Source: Chitinasiproducens palmae
Lineage (GTDB): Bacteria; Pseudomonadota; Gammaproteobacteria; Burkholderiales; Burkholderiaceae
Direction of reading: 5' to 3'
Length of the DNA stretch: 64,000 nt
NCBI RefSeq assembly: GCF_900095735.1
Contig: NZ_FNLO01000007.1
Location: forward strand, 124,001 to 188,000
Shown piece after piece: positions 1 through 10,671 of this stretch. The position numbers were made by a program, and so were the translations under genes. Each line of letters begins with the position of its first letter. The stretch's first letter is position 1. The notes below the pieces were generated by a model. The model was given only the letters and a program-made list of their open reading frames with translations. It did no database searches and had not been told where the DNA came from.

Positions 1-2038
<2,038 letters not shown>

Positions 2039-2064
2039 TTAACCACTAACAACCGGAGTCGACC

Positions 2065-2232
2065 ATGAACCTGATTCGCCTAGCAGCGATCGCGATCAAG
2101 CGGCTCGTTGGCGATGCGCAACGCGATGAGGAACGTCGTCTCACCGCTGTTTTGTCGAAAGCGAGCGACCTTTCTGATTTGGAAGCGCGTATGCGTGAAC
2201 TGGAACGCGGCAGCGCTTTCTGGGTGCGCTGA
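2065..2232 (+). CDS. DUF3563-family small protein
   Basis: A 55-residue protein, MNLIRLAAIAIKRLVG..., with an amphipathic N-terminus. Its C-terminal half (ASDLSDLEARMRELERG) matches the signature of the short DUF3563 proteins common in Burkholderia. The function is unknown. A possible Shine-Dalgarno sequence (ACCGGAG) precedes the ATG, and a strong hairpin terminator follows about 65 bases downstream, so it is probably a single-gene transcript. The family call is from memory of the motif. Confidence 0.8.
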   Translation: MNLIRLAAIAIKRLVGDAQRDEERRLTAVLSKASDLSDLEARMRELERGSAFWVR

Positions 2233-2297
2233 ACATGTGATGGCAGCCGGGGAAGCATCGACTTAGCTTTCCCGAGCGCGTCGCTGTGCGCACAACG

Positions 2298-2338
2298 AAA
2301 AAGCCCCAACGGATGGCCTGTTGGGGCTTTTGCTTTTG
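2298..2338 (+). terminator. Rho-independent terminator
   Basis: The stem AAAAGCCCCAAC / GTTGGGGCTTTT has an 8-base loop and is followed by TGCTTTT. The A-run on the 5' side means it could work in both directions, serving the DUF3563 gene on the plus strand and the entericidin-like gene on the minus strand. Confidence 0.9.
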
Positions 2339-2437
2339 GCATCACGCCTGCATTGCCGCGCAGAGAGCCCGCCGGGGATGACTAGGATGCCGGCCCCACT
2401 ATCGAACCTGCTTGGTGCCGCCGGCGATGCTGACCGA

Positions 2438-2584
2438 TTACTTGTGCTGTTCAGCCGAGTTCGTCAGCTTGTCGCCGCCGCGCGAAATGTCCTGACCGGC
2501 GCCGGCCATCGTATTACAGCCTGCCAGTGCGGCCGTCCCGGCCAAGAGCAGCAGAGCGATCAGTCGTGTCGGCAGTCCTTTCAT
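2438..2584 (-). CDS. Entericidin A/B-like small lipoprotein
   Basis: A 48-residue lipoprotein beginning MKGLPTRLIALLLLAG. The lipobox ALAGC places the lipidated cysteine at about residue 23. The mature part (CNTMAGAGQDISRGGDKL) matches the entericidin family (CNTxxGxGxDI...GG). Entericidins are membrane lipoproteins linked to stationary-phase stress and cell lysis. The signal peptide, lipobox and length all fit. The bidirectional hairpin at 2298-2338 can terminate it. Confidence 0.9.
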   Translation of the reverse strand: MKGLPTRLIALLLLAGTAALAGCNTMAGAGQDISRGGDKLTNSAEQHK

Positions 2585-3153
2585 GATTAGTCCTCTCGAG
2601 GTTGGGATAGGTGTCATGGCATTTCTAAACGAATGCTGACTGATGGAAAGCTAAGCGATAAGCATGCCAATTGCGCTCATCGGCTCTCCAAACGCGCCGT
2701 GCTGGCAGCAATCGCAGGAGCGCGGCACACTAAAGGCGTTGCTATGCCCGATTCTTTGTTGCCTCGATTAACGCAACCACGTTTGCAAGCGACAGGCTCG
2801 CCCGATCCACAAGTAAAACTTACAGGGTAGGCGCTAAATAGCGGCAGCGTTGCTCGATGATCTGCGTTCATGACGTCGTGCCAGCACCGGCGAGCTGCGC
2901 CGAGCGAGTGGATAGCTTTCGCCCTTCTACCTGGTCGAGGCCCCTCTTGCAGCGCGTAACGCTGCCACCGCCGAGCGCTCGGCGCTGGTCCATCGTCAAC
3001 TGTCACATCGCAAGTCTAAGCTCTCCGAAGCGTTTCACATGCGTCGACGCGGGATCGCATCACCTGGCAACGAAATTGCTAAACGTAGACGGAACCGGCG
3101 GTAACCAATAGTAAAGCCGGCAACACTTCTTAAAACGACGACAGGAGCCAGCC
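2585..3153. other. Intergenic stretch, no gene supported
   Basis: Short open frames exist here but none has a convincing ribosome site or recognisable protein pattern. The region presumably holds divergent promoters for the entericidin-like gene (minus) and the DUF1328 gene (plus). Confidence 0.5.
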
Positions 3154-3330
3154 ATGCTCAAGTGGGCACTTATTTTCGCGGTAATCGCAATCATCGCCGG
3201 TCTGTTCGGCTTCGGTGGCATCGCAGCAGGCGCCGCCAGCATTGCGAAATTCCTTTTCTTCCTCTTTGTCGTGCTCTTCGTGATCTTCCTGATCCTGGGA
3301 GTGATGGCTGGCAAGAAAATCATGAAATAA
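3154..3330 (+). CDS. DUF1328 (YtjA-like) small membrane protein
   Basis: A 58-residue, very hydrophobic protein: [16 protein letters not shown]..., then [18 protein letters not shown], then a second membrane helix ending in KKIMK. This is the complete DUF1328/YtjA pattern, a two-helix inner-membrane protein of unknown function. The ATG is preceded by ACAGGAG at good spacing. Confidence 0.92.
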   Translation: MLKWALIFAVIAIIAGLFGFGGIAAGAASIAKFLFFLFVVLFVIFLILGVMAGKKIMK

Positions 3331-3608
3331 ACACGGGCGGCGCAATGTTGTGCACGACGCGCCTAGACGTCGGGTCACGACAGGCTTGATTGTTGCGCCG
3401 CCCTTTGGTCTGCCTCCTGCGACCAGCTCGGCCAGATGTCGGTCTTTCGATCGGATCGCCAGTCGGATTTCCCGCTCGATTCCCGCTCGATCCTCGGCTC
3501 CGGCTGATCGGCAAGCGAGTGCCGCGGCGACTGCGGAGGTCACGCAGTCGCCGAGTCAGTTCCACGATGATCGTCGTGGCTGGCCCAAAACTATTACGAG
3601 GTCAATCA

Positions 3609-4202
3609 ATGAACGTCCCTGCACAAAAGCTTCCGTCGACGCAAGGCGCCGAGGCAAGCGAGAATGAATTCAAGCTGGATCTTGAGCGCATCCGCGCCCG
3701 CGCCCGCGAGCACATGGAAGAAGGTGCCGTGACGCAGAGCTACTCCGCGAATCGCGACGTGGTCATCAAGCTGTTGAACGAGTCGCTTGCCACCGAAATC
3801 GTCTGCACGCTGCGTTACAAGCGTCATTACTTCATGGCGAAGGGCATCCACGCCGAGCCGGTTGCAGCAGAGTTCCTTGAGCATGCGGGCGAGGAACAGG
3901 CGCACGCCGACTTGCTGGCTGAGCGTATCGTGCAACTGGGCGGTGAGCCGAACTTTTCCCCGGAAGGGATGTTGACGCGCAGCCACTCGCAATACGTGGA
4001 AGGTAAGTCGTTGAACGACATGATCAAGGAAAACCTGGTCGCCGAGCGCATCGCGATCGACAGCTATCGCGAGATCATTCATTACCTGAAGGACAAGGAT
4101 CCGACCACGCGCCGGATTTTTGAAGAAATCCTCGCGCAGGAAGAAGAGCACGCCGATGACATGGCCGACATGCTCGAGCACGACGACCGCGAAGCGCACT
4201 GA
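3609..4202 (+). CDS. Bacterioferritin-like ferritin-fold protein
   Basis: A 197-residue four-helix-bundle iron protein. Diiron ligands are visible: Glu in NESLATEIVC, ExxH in HAGEEQAH, Glu in ENLVAERIA and ExxH in QEEEHADD. This is the bacterioferritin/Dps-like layout used for iron oxidation and storage and for oxidative-stress protection. A charged extension of about 45 residues precedes the first ferritin helix. The ATG at 3609 was chosen because GAGG lies just upstream; the frame stays open further 5' but without homology. A strong terminator follows. Confidence 0.88.
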   Translation: MNVPAQKLPSTQGAEASENEFKLDLERIRARAREHMEEGAVTQSYSANRDVVIKLLNESLATEIVCTLRYKRHYFMAKGIHAEPVAAEFLEHAGEEQAHADLLAERIVQLGGEPNFSPEGMLTRSHSQYVEGKSLNDMIKENLVAERIAIDSYREIIHYLKDKDPTTRRIFEEILAQEEEHADDMADMLEHDDREAH

Positions 4203-4330
4203 GCGCGCAGCCATATAGCCTTACAGCCGTACGGCCTCGTAGCGGTCTCGACGCGGCAGCGGCGGGTAGTACGCCGGCGCATGCTGTAGGCGCAACGGCC
4301 GGCCACGTCGCCTGCTGCCGCCTCGGCCTA

Positions 4331-4360
4331 GACGCCCCGCCCAGCGGGGCGTTTTCGTTG
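4331..4360 (+). terminator. Rho-independent terminator after the bacterioferritin-like gene
   Basis: The stem ACGCCCCGC / GCGGGGCGT is followed by TTTTC. It sits about 130 bases after the ferritin stop. Nothing else is recognisable in the rest of the 4203-4668 gap. Confidence 0.85.
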
Positions 4361-4668
4361 GCGACGTCGGGTCGGGCGGCATCGGTCCAGTCGAGACCGT
4401 GAAGCAGGCTGACGCGTGCATGGTCGAGCCGTTACGCACACCGGTTAAGCGGTGCGACGAAGGCGCAGGGTCGCGAGCGGCCGCCCGCGCAGCAATCACC
4501 GGCCGCAACCGGCAGCGGGTATCCGCCATCCGCTATCCGGCAACGGTCAGCGGTCGCGCCTCCGCGCTGCAACCGTCGCGACGTTCGCCACGGTGCGACG
4601 CTGCGCGTATGCCGCATTGCGAAGAGCGCGCCGCGGCGGCCGTATGACGGTGTTGGCCAGGCCGCGCG

Positions 4669-6090
4669 TCACACGTCGCGAGCGCGGCGAATGCGAGACA
4701 GACTGATCCACATCGCACCAAAACTCGCGGCTGCCGCGACCCACATCGAAACATGCGTGGCCCGTGCGTCGAGCAATGCCTCGTTGCCCTGGTGCGTGCT
4801 CGCCCAGGCCAGGACGATTCCCACCAGTGCGGCGCCGAGCGACTGGCCAAAGGTTCGCGCGGTCGCGAGCACGCCAGAGGCGGTAGCGCTCCGCGTGCGT
4901 GGCGCGCTGCTCAACAGTTCGCGGTTGTTCGGGCTCTGGAAAAAGCCGAATCCCAAGCCGCAGACGAAAGCTCGCCATCCGATGTCGAGCGCCGATGCGT
5001 GAATGTCCAGCAACGCAAGCAGACCAAGGCCCAGACTCAGCACCGCCAGGCCGGCGGTCGACAGCATGGCGGGATCGTAACGGTCGGCGAGGCGGCCGGC
5101 CAACGGCGCCGCAATCACGATGGCCAGCGGCCAGGGCGTGAACAGCGCGGCCGACTGCAGCGCGGTGAAGCCCATCGCGCCCTGAAACAGGAACGGCAAG
5201 GCGATGTAGGCCGTGCCCTGCGCGGTGAACGAGCACAGCGAGGTCAGGGCAGCGAGTGAGAAGCGTGGTGACGAAAAGATATCGAGCGGCAACAGCGGCG
5301 TCGCGGTACGGCGCTGCCGTCGCACGAAGATGATGCCAGCGAGCAGCGCGATGACCAGCAAAACCACCGTGCTGGGGCCGTGATGTGCGCTGGCGTCGTT
5401 TTGCGACAGACTGTCGACGCCCACCACCAGCGCGCCCATCGCAACGGCCGAGTACAGCACGCTCGGCAGGTCGAGCCGGCTGTGCTTTGGTGTGATACGG
5501 GGCAGCGAGCGGTGCGCGAGCCAACATGCAGCGGTGCCCAGCGGCACGTTGATCGCAAACAGCCACGGCCAGCTCAGTGCTTCGAGCAGAAAGCCGCCCA
5601 GGGCCGGACCGGCCGCGGTAGCGGACGCGACCGTCAGCGCATTGATGCCCAACGCCGACCCCAGCAGACGCGTCGGGAACACGTGTCGATAGAGCGCTGG
5701 ACCCAGACTCATCGCGGCGGCGCCGCCCAGGCCCTGCAGCAGACGCATCGCTACCAGCATCGACAGCGTGGTGGACAAGGCGCACGCCAGGGACGTCAGC
5801 GTGAAGACGATCAGGCCGGCGACATAGACGCGCGCGTAGCCGATGACTTCGCCAAGCGCCGCGAAGGCGAGCAGCGTCATGGCCCCCGCGACCAGGTAGG
5901 CGCTTGCCACCCAGACGGCGTCGGCCGGCGCAACGCCCAACTGATGAGAAATAACCGGTAGTGCAACGTTGACGATCGAGCCGTCCAGCACCGCGATCAT
6001 CGTGCCGAGAATCAGGGCCGCGGCAGCGAGCCGACGCTCACTGCCCGGCAAGCCTTCGTCGCCGGGGCGGTCGGTAAACAGGTGTTTCAT
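4669..6090 (-). CDS. MFS drug-efflux transporter, DHA2 (EmrB/QacA) type
   Basis: About 473 residues from the ATG at 6090, with roughly 14 hydrophobic segments. The first helix contains AVLDGSIVNVALPVI, the DHA2 motif in TM1. It is followed by WVASAYLVAGAMTLLAFAALGE, and further on GLGGAAAMSLGPALYRHVFP. Such pumps export toxic organic compounds by proton antiport across the inner membrane. An in-frame ATG 28 codons upstream is less likely because the added residues are not hydrophobic or conserved. No adjacent membrane-fusion partner or regulator is seen, so the substrate cannot be inferred. Confidence 0.9.
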   Translation of the reverse strand: MKHLFTDRPGDEGLPGSERRLAAAALILGTMIAVLDGSIVNVALPVISHQLGVAPADAVWVASAYLVAGAMTLLAFAALGEVIGYARVYVAGLIVFTLTSLACALSTTLSMLVAMRLLQGLGGAAAMSLGPALYRHVFPTRLLGSALGINALTVASATAAGPALGGFLLEALSWPWLFAINVPLGTAACWLAHRSLPRITPKHSRLDLPSVLYSAVAMGALVVGVDSLSQNDASAHHGPSTVVLLVIALLAGIIFVRRQRRTATPLLPLDIFSSPRFSLAALTSLCSFTAQGTAYIALPFLFQGAMGFTALQSAALFTPWPLAIVIAAPLAGRLADRYDPAMLSTAGLAVLSLGLGLLALLDIHASALDIGWRAFVCGLGFGFFQSPNNRELLSSAPRTRSATASGVLATARTFGQSLGAALVGIVLAWASTHQGNEALLDARATHVSMWVAAAASFGAMWISLSRIRRARDV

Positions 6091-6387
6091 CGTAAGGATG
6101 CGGCAGCGGACGGAAGCGGCGATTATGCACCGTTCGAGAGCGGGCGCCCGGCTTGGATTGAATGCGGCACTCACCCGAGCGCCGGCCGTTTAGCTAGGTT
6201 GCGGCACCTGACGGCATGCAGTGGCATCTGGCGGCACGTAGCGTCAGGTCGCTGCATGTCGCCGCATGCAGCACGCCCGGTCACGGCATGCCGTGCGCGC
6301 CGCTCGGTCGGTGGCCGACCCGCATCAAGGCGCGCATTGCGTGAACCGCGGGGCGCTGCGCCAAGATGGCCAGCGCTGGGCGCGCGG
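6091..6387. repeat. Gap with degenerate short GC-rich repeats
   Basis: Between about 6195 and 6290 variants of GGCATSTGGCGGCA and GCATGCAG recur several times (for example GCACCTGACGGCATGCAG and GCATCTGGCGGCACGTAG). No gene is supported. The copies are imperfect and could be a decayed tandem repeat or skewed base composition. Confidence 0.4.
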
Positions 6388-7605
6388 TCAGGGGCGTATG
6401 CGATAGGCCGGCGGTGGCAGCGCGGCGGGCGGGCTGCCCGGTGGATCGTGGGCCGTGCTTCGTGTCGGAAGCAGGCTGGACGAGCCGGCGGACGGGGTGG
6501 CCGCACCAGCCGGGTTGACCGTCTGCGGTGACGGCGCGGACGCCGCTGCGGGAGTGGCGACGCCGGACGCGGGGCGGGCCGCCAACGCCATGCCAGACGC
6601 CGACGCGCCTGCTGCGTGGCCGGGACCGCTGCCGGGAGGGCGCAGGCAGGCCAGCGTGTAACGCAGGCCTTCGTCGAGCAGGGCGCGCCAGACATCCCAC
6701 GTATGGCCGCCGCCAATGATGCGCAGGGCGGCAGGCTGGTCGGCCCGGCGCAAGCGCGTGTACAGCAGTGACGCTTCTGCCTGGATGGTCAGATCGTCAT
6801 CGCCCGAAGCAACGAACATCGGTACCTTGCGAGCGCGGGACAGGAACATTTCCCAATGCGCCGGGTAATTCAAACGGCGCCATATCGCCGGATCGTAGCC
6901 AGGGTCGCCGAACACGCCCACGTAGCGGGCTGCCGACGTGGTAGGCGGATCAACGGCATAGATCGCCGGGCTCAGTAACATCGCCGAACAGAACATGTCC
7001 GGATGGCCCATCGCGTAACGCAGCGCGCCGAAGCCGCCCATCGAAACGCCGCCGATCGCGCGCATGCGGCGCTGACCGCCCACATGGAAGCGGCGCTCGA
7101 CTTCGGGCACCAATTCGTTGAAGAAAGCGGTCTCGATCGCTTCCTTGCGATCGACATACCAGTCCGTTCCGCCTTGCGGCAACACGATCACGACCGGCGG
7201 AATCGCACCTGACGCGATCAAACGTTCGACGCTGGCCTGCAGTCGTCCCGCGCTGAACCAGTCGGACGCGTCGCCGTTGTTGCCGTGTAGCAGATACAGC
7301 ACCGGGTAGGGGCCGCCGTTCGCTTCGTAGTCCGCCGGCAAGTAGACGAGATACCGCCAGTCCCGCCCCATTGCCGTCGAGTGAACGATGTGGCCCACCA
7401 CCGTCCCGGTTTGCGCGGCAACGATTTCGGCGCGCGCGGTCTGGCACGCCAAGGCAGTTGCCAAGCCCATCCAGGCGATGCCGGCGATGCGGGCGATGCG
7501 GGCGATGCGGGCGATGCGGGCGATGCGGGCGATGCGGGAGAGCGGGCGGCGCGGCCGCGCCCGGGACACGCGCTGCAACGTGCGGCGGACCGCGTCGGGC
7601 TTCAT
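6388..7605 (-). CDS. Secreted alpha/beta-hydrolase esterase (esterase D/Fes-like)
   Basis: About 405 residues from the ATG at 7605, which overlaps the upstream OpgC-like stop by 4 bases (ATGA). The leader has a positively charged IAR-repeat tract, a hydrophobic stretch and a likely cut after CQTARA. The catalytic domain shows LVYLPADYEANGGPYPVLYLLHG, the nucleophile elbow GGVSMGG, an acid region (ASGDDD) and HTWDVW with the catalytic His. The last 100 or so residues are a Pro/Ala/Ser-rich tail of unknown role. The fold resembles secreted carbohydrate or feruloyl esterases and enterochelin esterase; the substrate is unknown. Confidence 0.88.
   Translation of the reverse strand: MKPDAVRRTLQRVSRARPRRPLSRIARIARIARIARIARIAGIAWMGLATALACQTARAEIVAAQTGTVVGHIVHSTAMGRDWRYLVYLPADYEANGGPYPVLYLLHGNNGDASDWFSAGRLQASVERLIASGAIPPVVIVLPQGGTDWYVDRKEAIETAFFNELVPEVERRFHVGGQRRMRAIGGVSMGGFGALRYAMGHPDMFCSAMLLSPAIYAVDPPTTSAARYVGVFGDPGYDPAIWRRLNYPAHWEMFLSRARKVPMFVASGDDDLTIQAEASLLYTRLRRADQPAALRIIGGGHTWDVWRALLDEGLRYTLACLRPPGSGPGHAAGASASGMALAARPASGVATPAAASAPSPQTVNPAGAATPSAGSSSLLPTRSTAHDPPGSPPAALPPPAYRIRP
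7474..7536. repeat. 9-bp tandem repeat inside the esterase leader
   Basis: Six perfect copies of GGCGATGCG (7483-7536) are preceded by one copy with a single mismatch. On the coding (minus) strand they give consecutive Arg-Ile-Ala triplets in the N-region of the signal peptide. Copy-number change would add or remove three residues without shifting the frame. Confidence 0.97.
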
Positions 7606-8699
7606 CGCGATGACGAGGGCGAGGCCGGGGTCAGCGCGGCCATCACGGCCGGCAGACGGCTCACGGCGACGAGCGTGGCAATCGCCAGCGCGTCCGCCAG
7701 CAGCCCCAGCGGCACGTTCAGCCGGCCCCCGGTCAACTGGAACAGCACCGAATCGATGGCAAGCGAAATGACCGCGCCACCGACGAAGCAGAGCGTGCCC
7801 TGACGTCCGATCGCACCGACTGCCGGCACCGCATCCGCGAGCCGGGCCGCCCAACCTCGCCGGATCAGGCTACCGACCGCCCACGCGATGGCAGTGAAGC
7901 TGATCACGCGCATCCACGCGAGGTTTTGCTTCAGCACGCCACCTGACGCGTGCGGCGAGACGAAGATCACGTAGACCGCGATGGCGCCGGCAACCGCCCA
8001 GGCGAGCAAGGTGGCGAACCTGCCATATTGCGATGCGCTGACGTGCTGGTGGATCGGCTGGCAGCGCGCCAGCGCGCCCATCACGAACAGCAACTGCCAC
8101 GCGAACGGATTGAAGTCCCAGCGCGCGCCGTCGATGCTGGGCAGGTAGCGGTTGAGCCAGGGCGCTGCCGCCCAGGTCGCGACGCTCGCGGCGATCAACA
8201 GGCGCGGCCGCCGGTGCGCCAGCGGCAGCACGAACGGCACCGCCGCGGCAAAGAACACGTACATCGGCAGCACGGCCGACAGGTAGGGCTGGCGCTTCAA
8301 GAGCAGGATGTCGCGCAACACACGCGCCGGGGACGCGATCAAGCCGTCCAGGTCGCCACGATTCATGTTCGGCGCGTCGATGCTGAAGGCACGCAAGATC
8401 GCGCTGGTCAGCAGCATCAGGCCGGCCGTGATCAGGAAGGCACGATAGATCTGGAGTGCGCGGCGCATGAAGCGCTTGCGCGCGCCGGCTTCCGTGACGC
8501 GGGCACTGTGCGCCTGGTAGGCAACCGCCGCGGCGAAGCCGCCGAGGAAAACGAAGACCTCGGCCGCGTCGCACAGCGCGAAAGCGTGCAGCGTCGCGCG
8601 TGACAGGATGCTGCCGCCGATGTGATCGACCACAATGATCAGCAGCGCGAGACCGCGGAAAAAATCGAGTTCGGCGAACCGTTTGGCTGGAGCAGTCAT
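7602..8699 (-). CDS. OpgC-like multi-pass membrane acyltransferase
   Basis: A 365-residue protein beginning MTAPAKRFAELDFFRGLALLIIVVDHIGG, the R/DxxRG...H pattern of the OpgC/acyltransferase family, followed by about 10 hydrophobic segments. OpgC proteins modify periplasmic glucans with succinyl groups. Here the gene is translationally coupled to a secreted esterase, not to other opg genes, so the two may act together on an envelope or extracellular glycan (inference). The start is the first ATG and fits the family N-terminus. Confidence 0.85.
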   Translation of the reverse strand: MTAPAKRFAELDFFRGLALLIIVVDHIGGSILSRATLHAFALCDAAEVFVFLGGFAAAVAYQAHSARVTEAGARKRFMRRALQIYRAFLITAGLMLLTSAILRAFSIDAPNMNRGDLDGLIASPARVLRDILLLKRQPYLSAVLPMYVFFAAAVPFVLPLAHRRPRLLIAASVATWAAAPWLNRYLPSIDGARWDFNPFAWQLLFVMGALARCQPIHQHVSASQYGRFATLLAWAVAGAIAVYVIFVSPHASGGVLKQNLAWMRVISFTAIAWAVGSLIRRGWAARLADAVPAVGAIGRQGTLCFVGGAVISLAIDSVLFQLTGGRLNVPLGLLADALAIATLVAVSRLPAVMAALTPASPSSSR

Positions 8700-9248
8700 A
8701 CGGGCTATGGAAGGCGACGGCTGCCATCAGCGCCGCGCAGGTGTAGGGGACGACATCCGTCCCGCAATGGGCTCACTGGACGGCATTGGCGATGCATCGG
8801 GGCGTCGACTGAGCGGTCGCCATGTGCCTTCGATCGGGGTGCCTGAGAACCGGCGACTGCGCGAGCGTTCATTCGCGAGTTCCAGGTTAGGGCTAACCCC
8901 TATTATAGAGAGAGGCGTCGGCTGGTGTGCGTCCGCCGCCAGTCCGCCATTGCGAGGGCGCATGAGCCTGAGAACTCATGCGTGCTTGACCCGACGAGCG
9001 GCGTGTGCCGTGCGGGCGCTTCAGCTAGCGGGTCAGCGAGTCAGTCGATGACCGCTGCGCCACTGCCGAACTTCGCCCCTGGCGAGATCGAAGACCGCTG
9101 TGCCGACGCGCCCAAGCGCGCGATCTTCGAAGCGCCCAAGCGCGATCTTATGCCGCAGGGTGTATCTCCCCGCGGTCGCCGCGTGGGCGGTTGCTGCGCG
9201 ACTTCCATCCGGCCGCAGGGAACCGCCGCCCCCTGCGGCGCGGACGCG
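8700..9248. other. Intergenic gap with a candidate regulatory palindrome
   Basis: No protein gene is supported. At 8885-8898 there is an inverted repeat GGTTAG-GG-CTAACC. Right next to it, at 8902-8907, the minus strand reads TATAAT, a perfect -10 element pointing toward the OpgC-like/esterase operon, although no good -35 was found. This could be the regulated promoter of that operon. Confidence 0.4.
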
Positions 9249-9560
9249 TCATGCCGGCTTGTCGCCGCGGTCCGCAGGGTTCAGCTGCTTGTCGCCCGCC
9301 GGCAGCGATGCTTGCTCGGCATTCTCGTTCGGCGTCGGCTCGGTCCACTCTCCGGCCGCCGTGCCCGTGGTGACGACCGCCGCTTCGTTCCTGGGGTCGG
9401 ATTCGACGCTCGCGTCGTGCGTCAACGAACTGTTTCCCGCGCCGGGCCCAGCGCCGGCGCCGGTCGGCGCAGCGGGGTTGGTCCTTTTTGCGTCGAAGCT
9501 GTCTTGCCCGGCTGCAGGACGCGGCACCAGGTCACGGTCGCTTTCGGTTCGGTTGTTCAT
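9249..9560 (-). CDS. Hypothetical low-complexity acidic protein
   Basis: A 103-residue soluble protein starting MNNRTESDRDLVPRP, rich in Ala, Pro, Asn, Glu and Thr, with no hydrophobic segment or known motif. It looks intrinsically disordered. It is called because the frame is clean, its composition differs from reverse-frame noise, and similar disordered proteins are common in Burkholderia genomes. It is divergent from the DUF4142 gene. Confidence 0.5.
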   Translation of the reverse strand: MNNRTESDRDLVPRPAAGQDSFDAKRTNPAAPTGAGAGPGAGNSSLTHDASVESDPRNEAAVVTTGTAAGEWTEPTPNENAEQASLPAGDKQLNPADRGDKPA

Positions 9561-9801
9561 TGCTGAAAGGCTCCAGGCTTGAAAGGGCAGGCGGACGGGA
9601 TGTCACGGGAGACGCGTCTTTCGGAATCGGGGCGGCGGCTGGCCTCAGCGATTCGATCAACTCCCGTGTGGTCATTGGACACTCCGCAAGCGGCATGCCT
9701 TCGGAAGGCGGGCATACGGATTGCGGGCATGGTCCGTCAGTGATCCAGCGGGACGCCTGCGGGATCAGCCACATAACGAGTGACGACAAGGAGATGCTTC
9801 T

Positions 9802-10371
9802 ATGAAACCCACGACGATCAACACGCTTCGCACCGGTGCCAGCGCCGTTTGCACGAGCGCAGCGCTGCTGTTCACGCCGATGCTTTCCGGCGTCGCGATG
9901 GCGCAGGACAATCCGCAGGTGGGCAGCCCGTCGCTGTCGGCCGTGGACCAGAAATTCGTCGAGGTCGCGACGCAGTCGAGCTCGACCGAAATCGATACCG
10001 CGAAGCTGGCGCTCAAGCAGTCGAGCGACAAGGACGTGAAATCATTTGCCCGCCATATGATCGTCGACCATACGAAGTTGACGGTGCAGTTGAAGGCGGC
10101 GGCGCCGAAGGGTGTCAAGGTGCCGAAGGACAACACCGATCCGGCCGTGATTCAAGCGTTGCAGGGGCTCAAGGGCAAGGCATTCGACGAGGCCTATATC
10201 AAGCAGGTTGGCATCGAGGGCCACCAGAAGGCGGTCGCCGCGTTCCGCGAGGAAGCGAATACGGGCAACAATGCGGACTTGAAGAAGGCTGCTCAGAAGG
10301 CGCTGCCGACCATCGAGGGCCATCTGAAGATGGCGCAGGACCTCGCGGCGAAGAAGGGGGTCGCCCAATAA
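9802..10371 (+). CDS. DUF4142 secreted protein
   Basis: A 189-residue protein with a signal peptide (cleavage after GVAMA, about residue 34). The ferritin-like DUF4142 core follows: QKFVEVATQSSSTEIDTAKLALKQSSDKDVKSFARHMIVDHTK, then a C-terminal helix with TIEGHLKMAQDLA. DUF4142 proteins are exported four-helix proteins of unknown function, often stress-induced. AAGGAG lies 8 bases before the ATG, a strong ribosome site. A long hairpin follows the stop. Confidence 0.92.
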   Translation: MKPTTINTLRTGASAVCTSAALLFTPMLSGVAMAQDNPQVGSPSLSAVDQKFVEVATQSSSTEIDTAKLALKQSSDKDVKSFARHMIVDHTKLTVQLKAAAPKGVKVPKDNTDPAVIQALQGLKGKAFDEAYIKQVGIEGHQKAVAAFREEANTGNNADLKKAAQKALPTIEGHLKMAQDLAAKKGVAQ

Positions 10372-10417
10372 GTGAGCGTGGGCGCCGCGCATAGCGGCGC
10401 ACCGCGTGATTTGGAGA

Positions 10418-10447
10418 CAGGGGCGGCCTCGAATGAGGCCGCCCCTG
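10418..10447 (+). terminator. Strong hairpin after DUF4142 gene
   Basis: A perfect 13-bp GC stem (CAGGGGCGGCCTC / GAGGCCGCCCCTG) closes on a GAAT loop. There is no T-run, so intrinsic termination is uncertain; it may stabilise the 3' end. Confidence 0.65.
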
Positions 10448-10480
10448 TGCCGTTTCATGGCTGGGCCGGATGGGATAATG

Positions 10481-10560
10481 CCTCGCCGTATTGCCTCGCC
10501 GCATTGTCGCGCCGCATCGCCTCGCCGCATTGCCTCGCTTGCCGTCGCTTGCTCCCTCGA
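10481..10560. repeat. Imperfect short tandem repeat (TTGCCTCGCCGCA-like)
   Basis: Variants of GCCTCGCCGCATT and TTGCCTCGC recur about six times. The repeat fills the 10448-10671 gap before the helicase stop and encodes nothing recognisable. Confidence 0.6.
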
Positions 10561-10671
10561 TCGAAAGCCTCGTCCAGCGCCGAACCATATTTCTGACTGG
10601 ATGCCGCGCGCTCCTTGAGCCATTCACAAGCGACAGTGCGGCGGGCGGCCGCGGATCGCGCGACGGAAAGA

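Noticed and set aside
4547-5785. 412-residue minus-strand frame over the efflux pump gene
   Set aside because: Arg/Gly/Ala-rich, no family features; it is the +1 shadow of the MFS transporter frame.
9532-9789. Small minus-strand frame upstream of the low-complexity protein
   Set aside because: Overlaps the neighbouring gene by 29 bases, has no ribosome site or family pattern; a 47-residue form from 9675 cannot be excluded.
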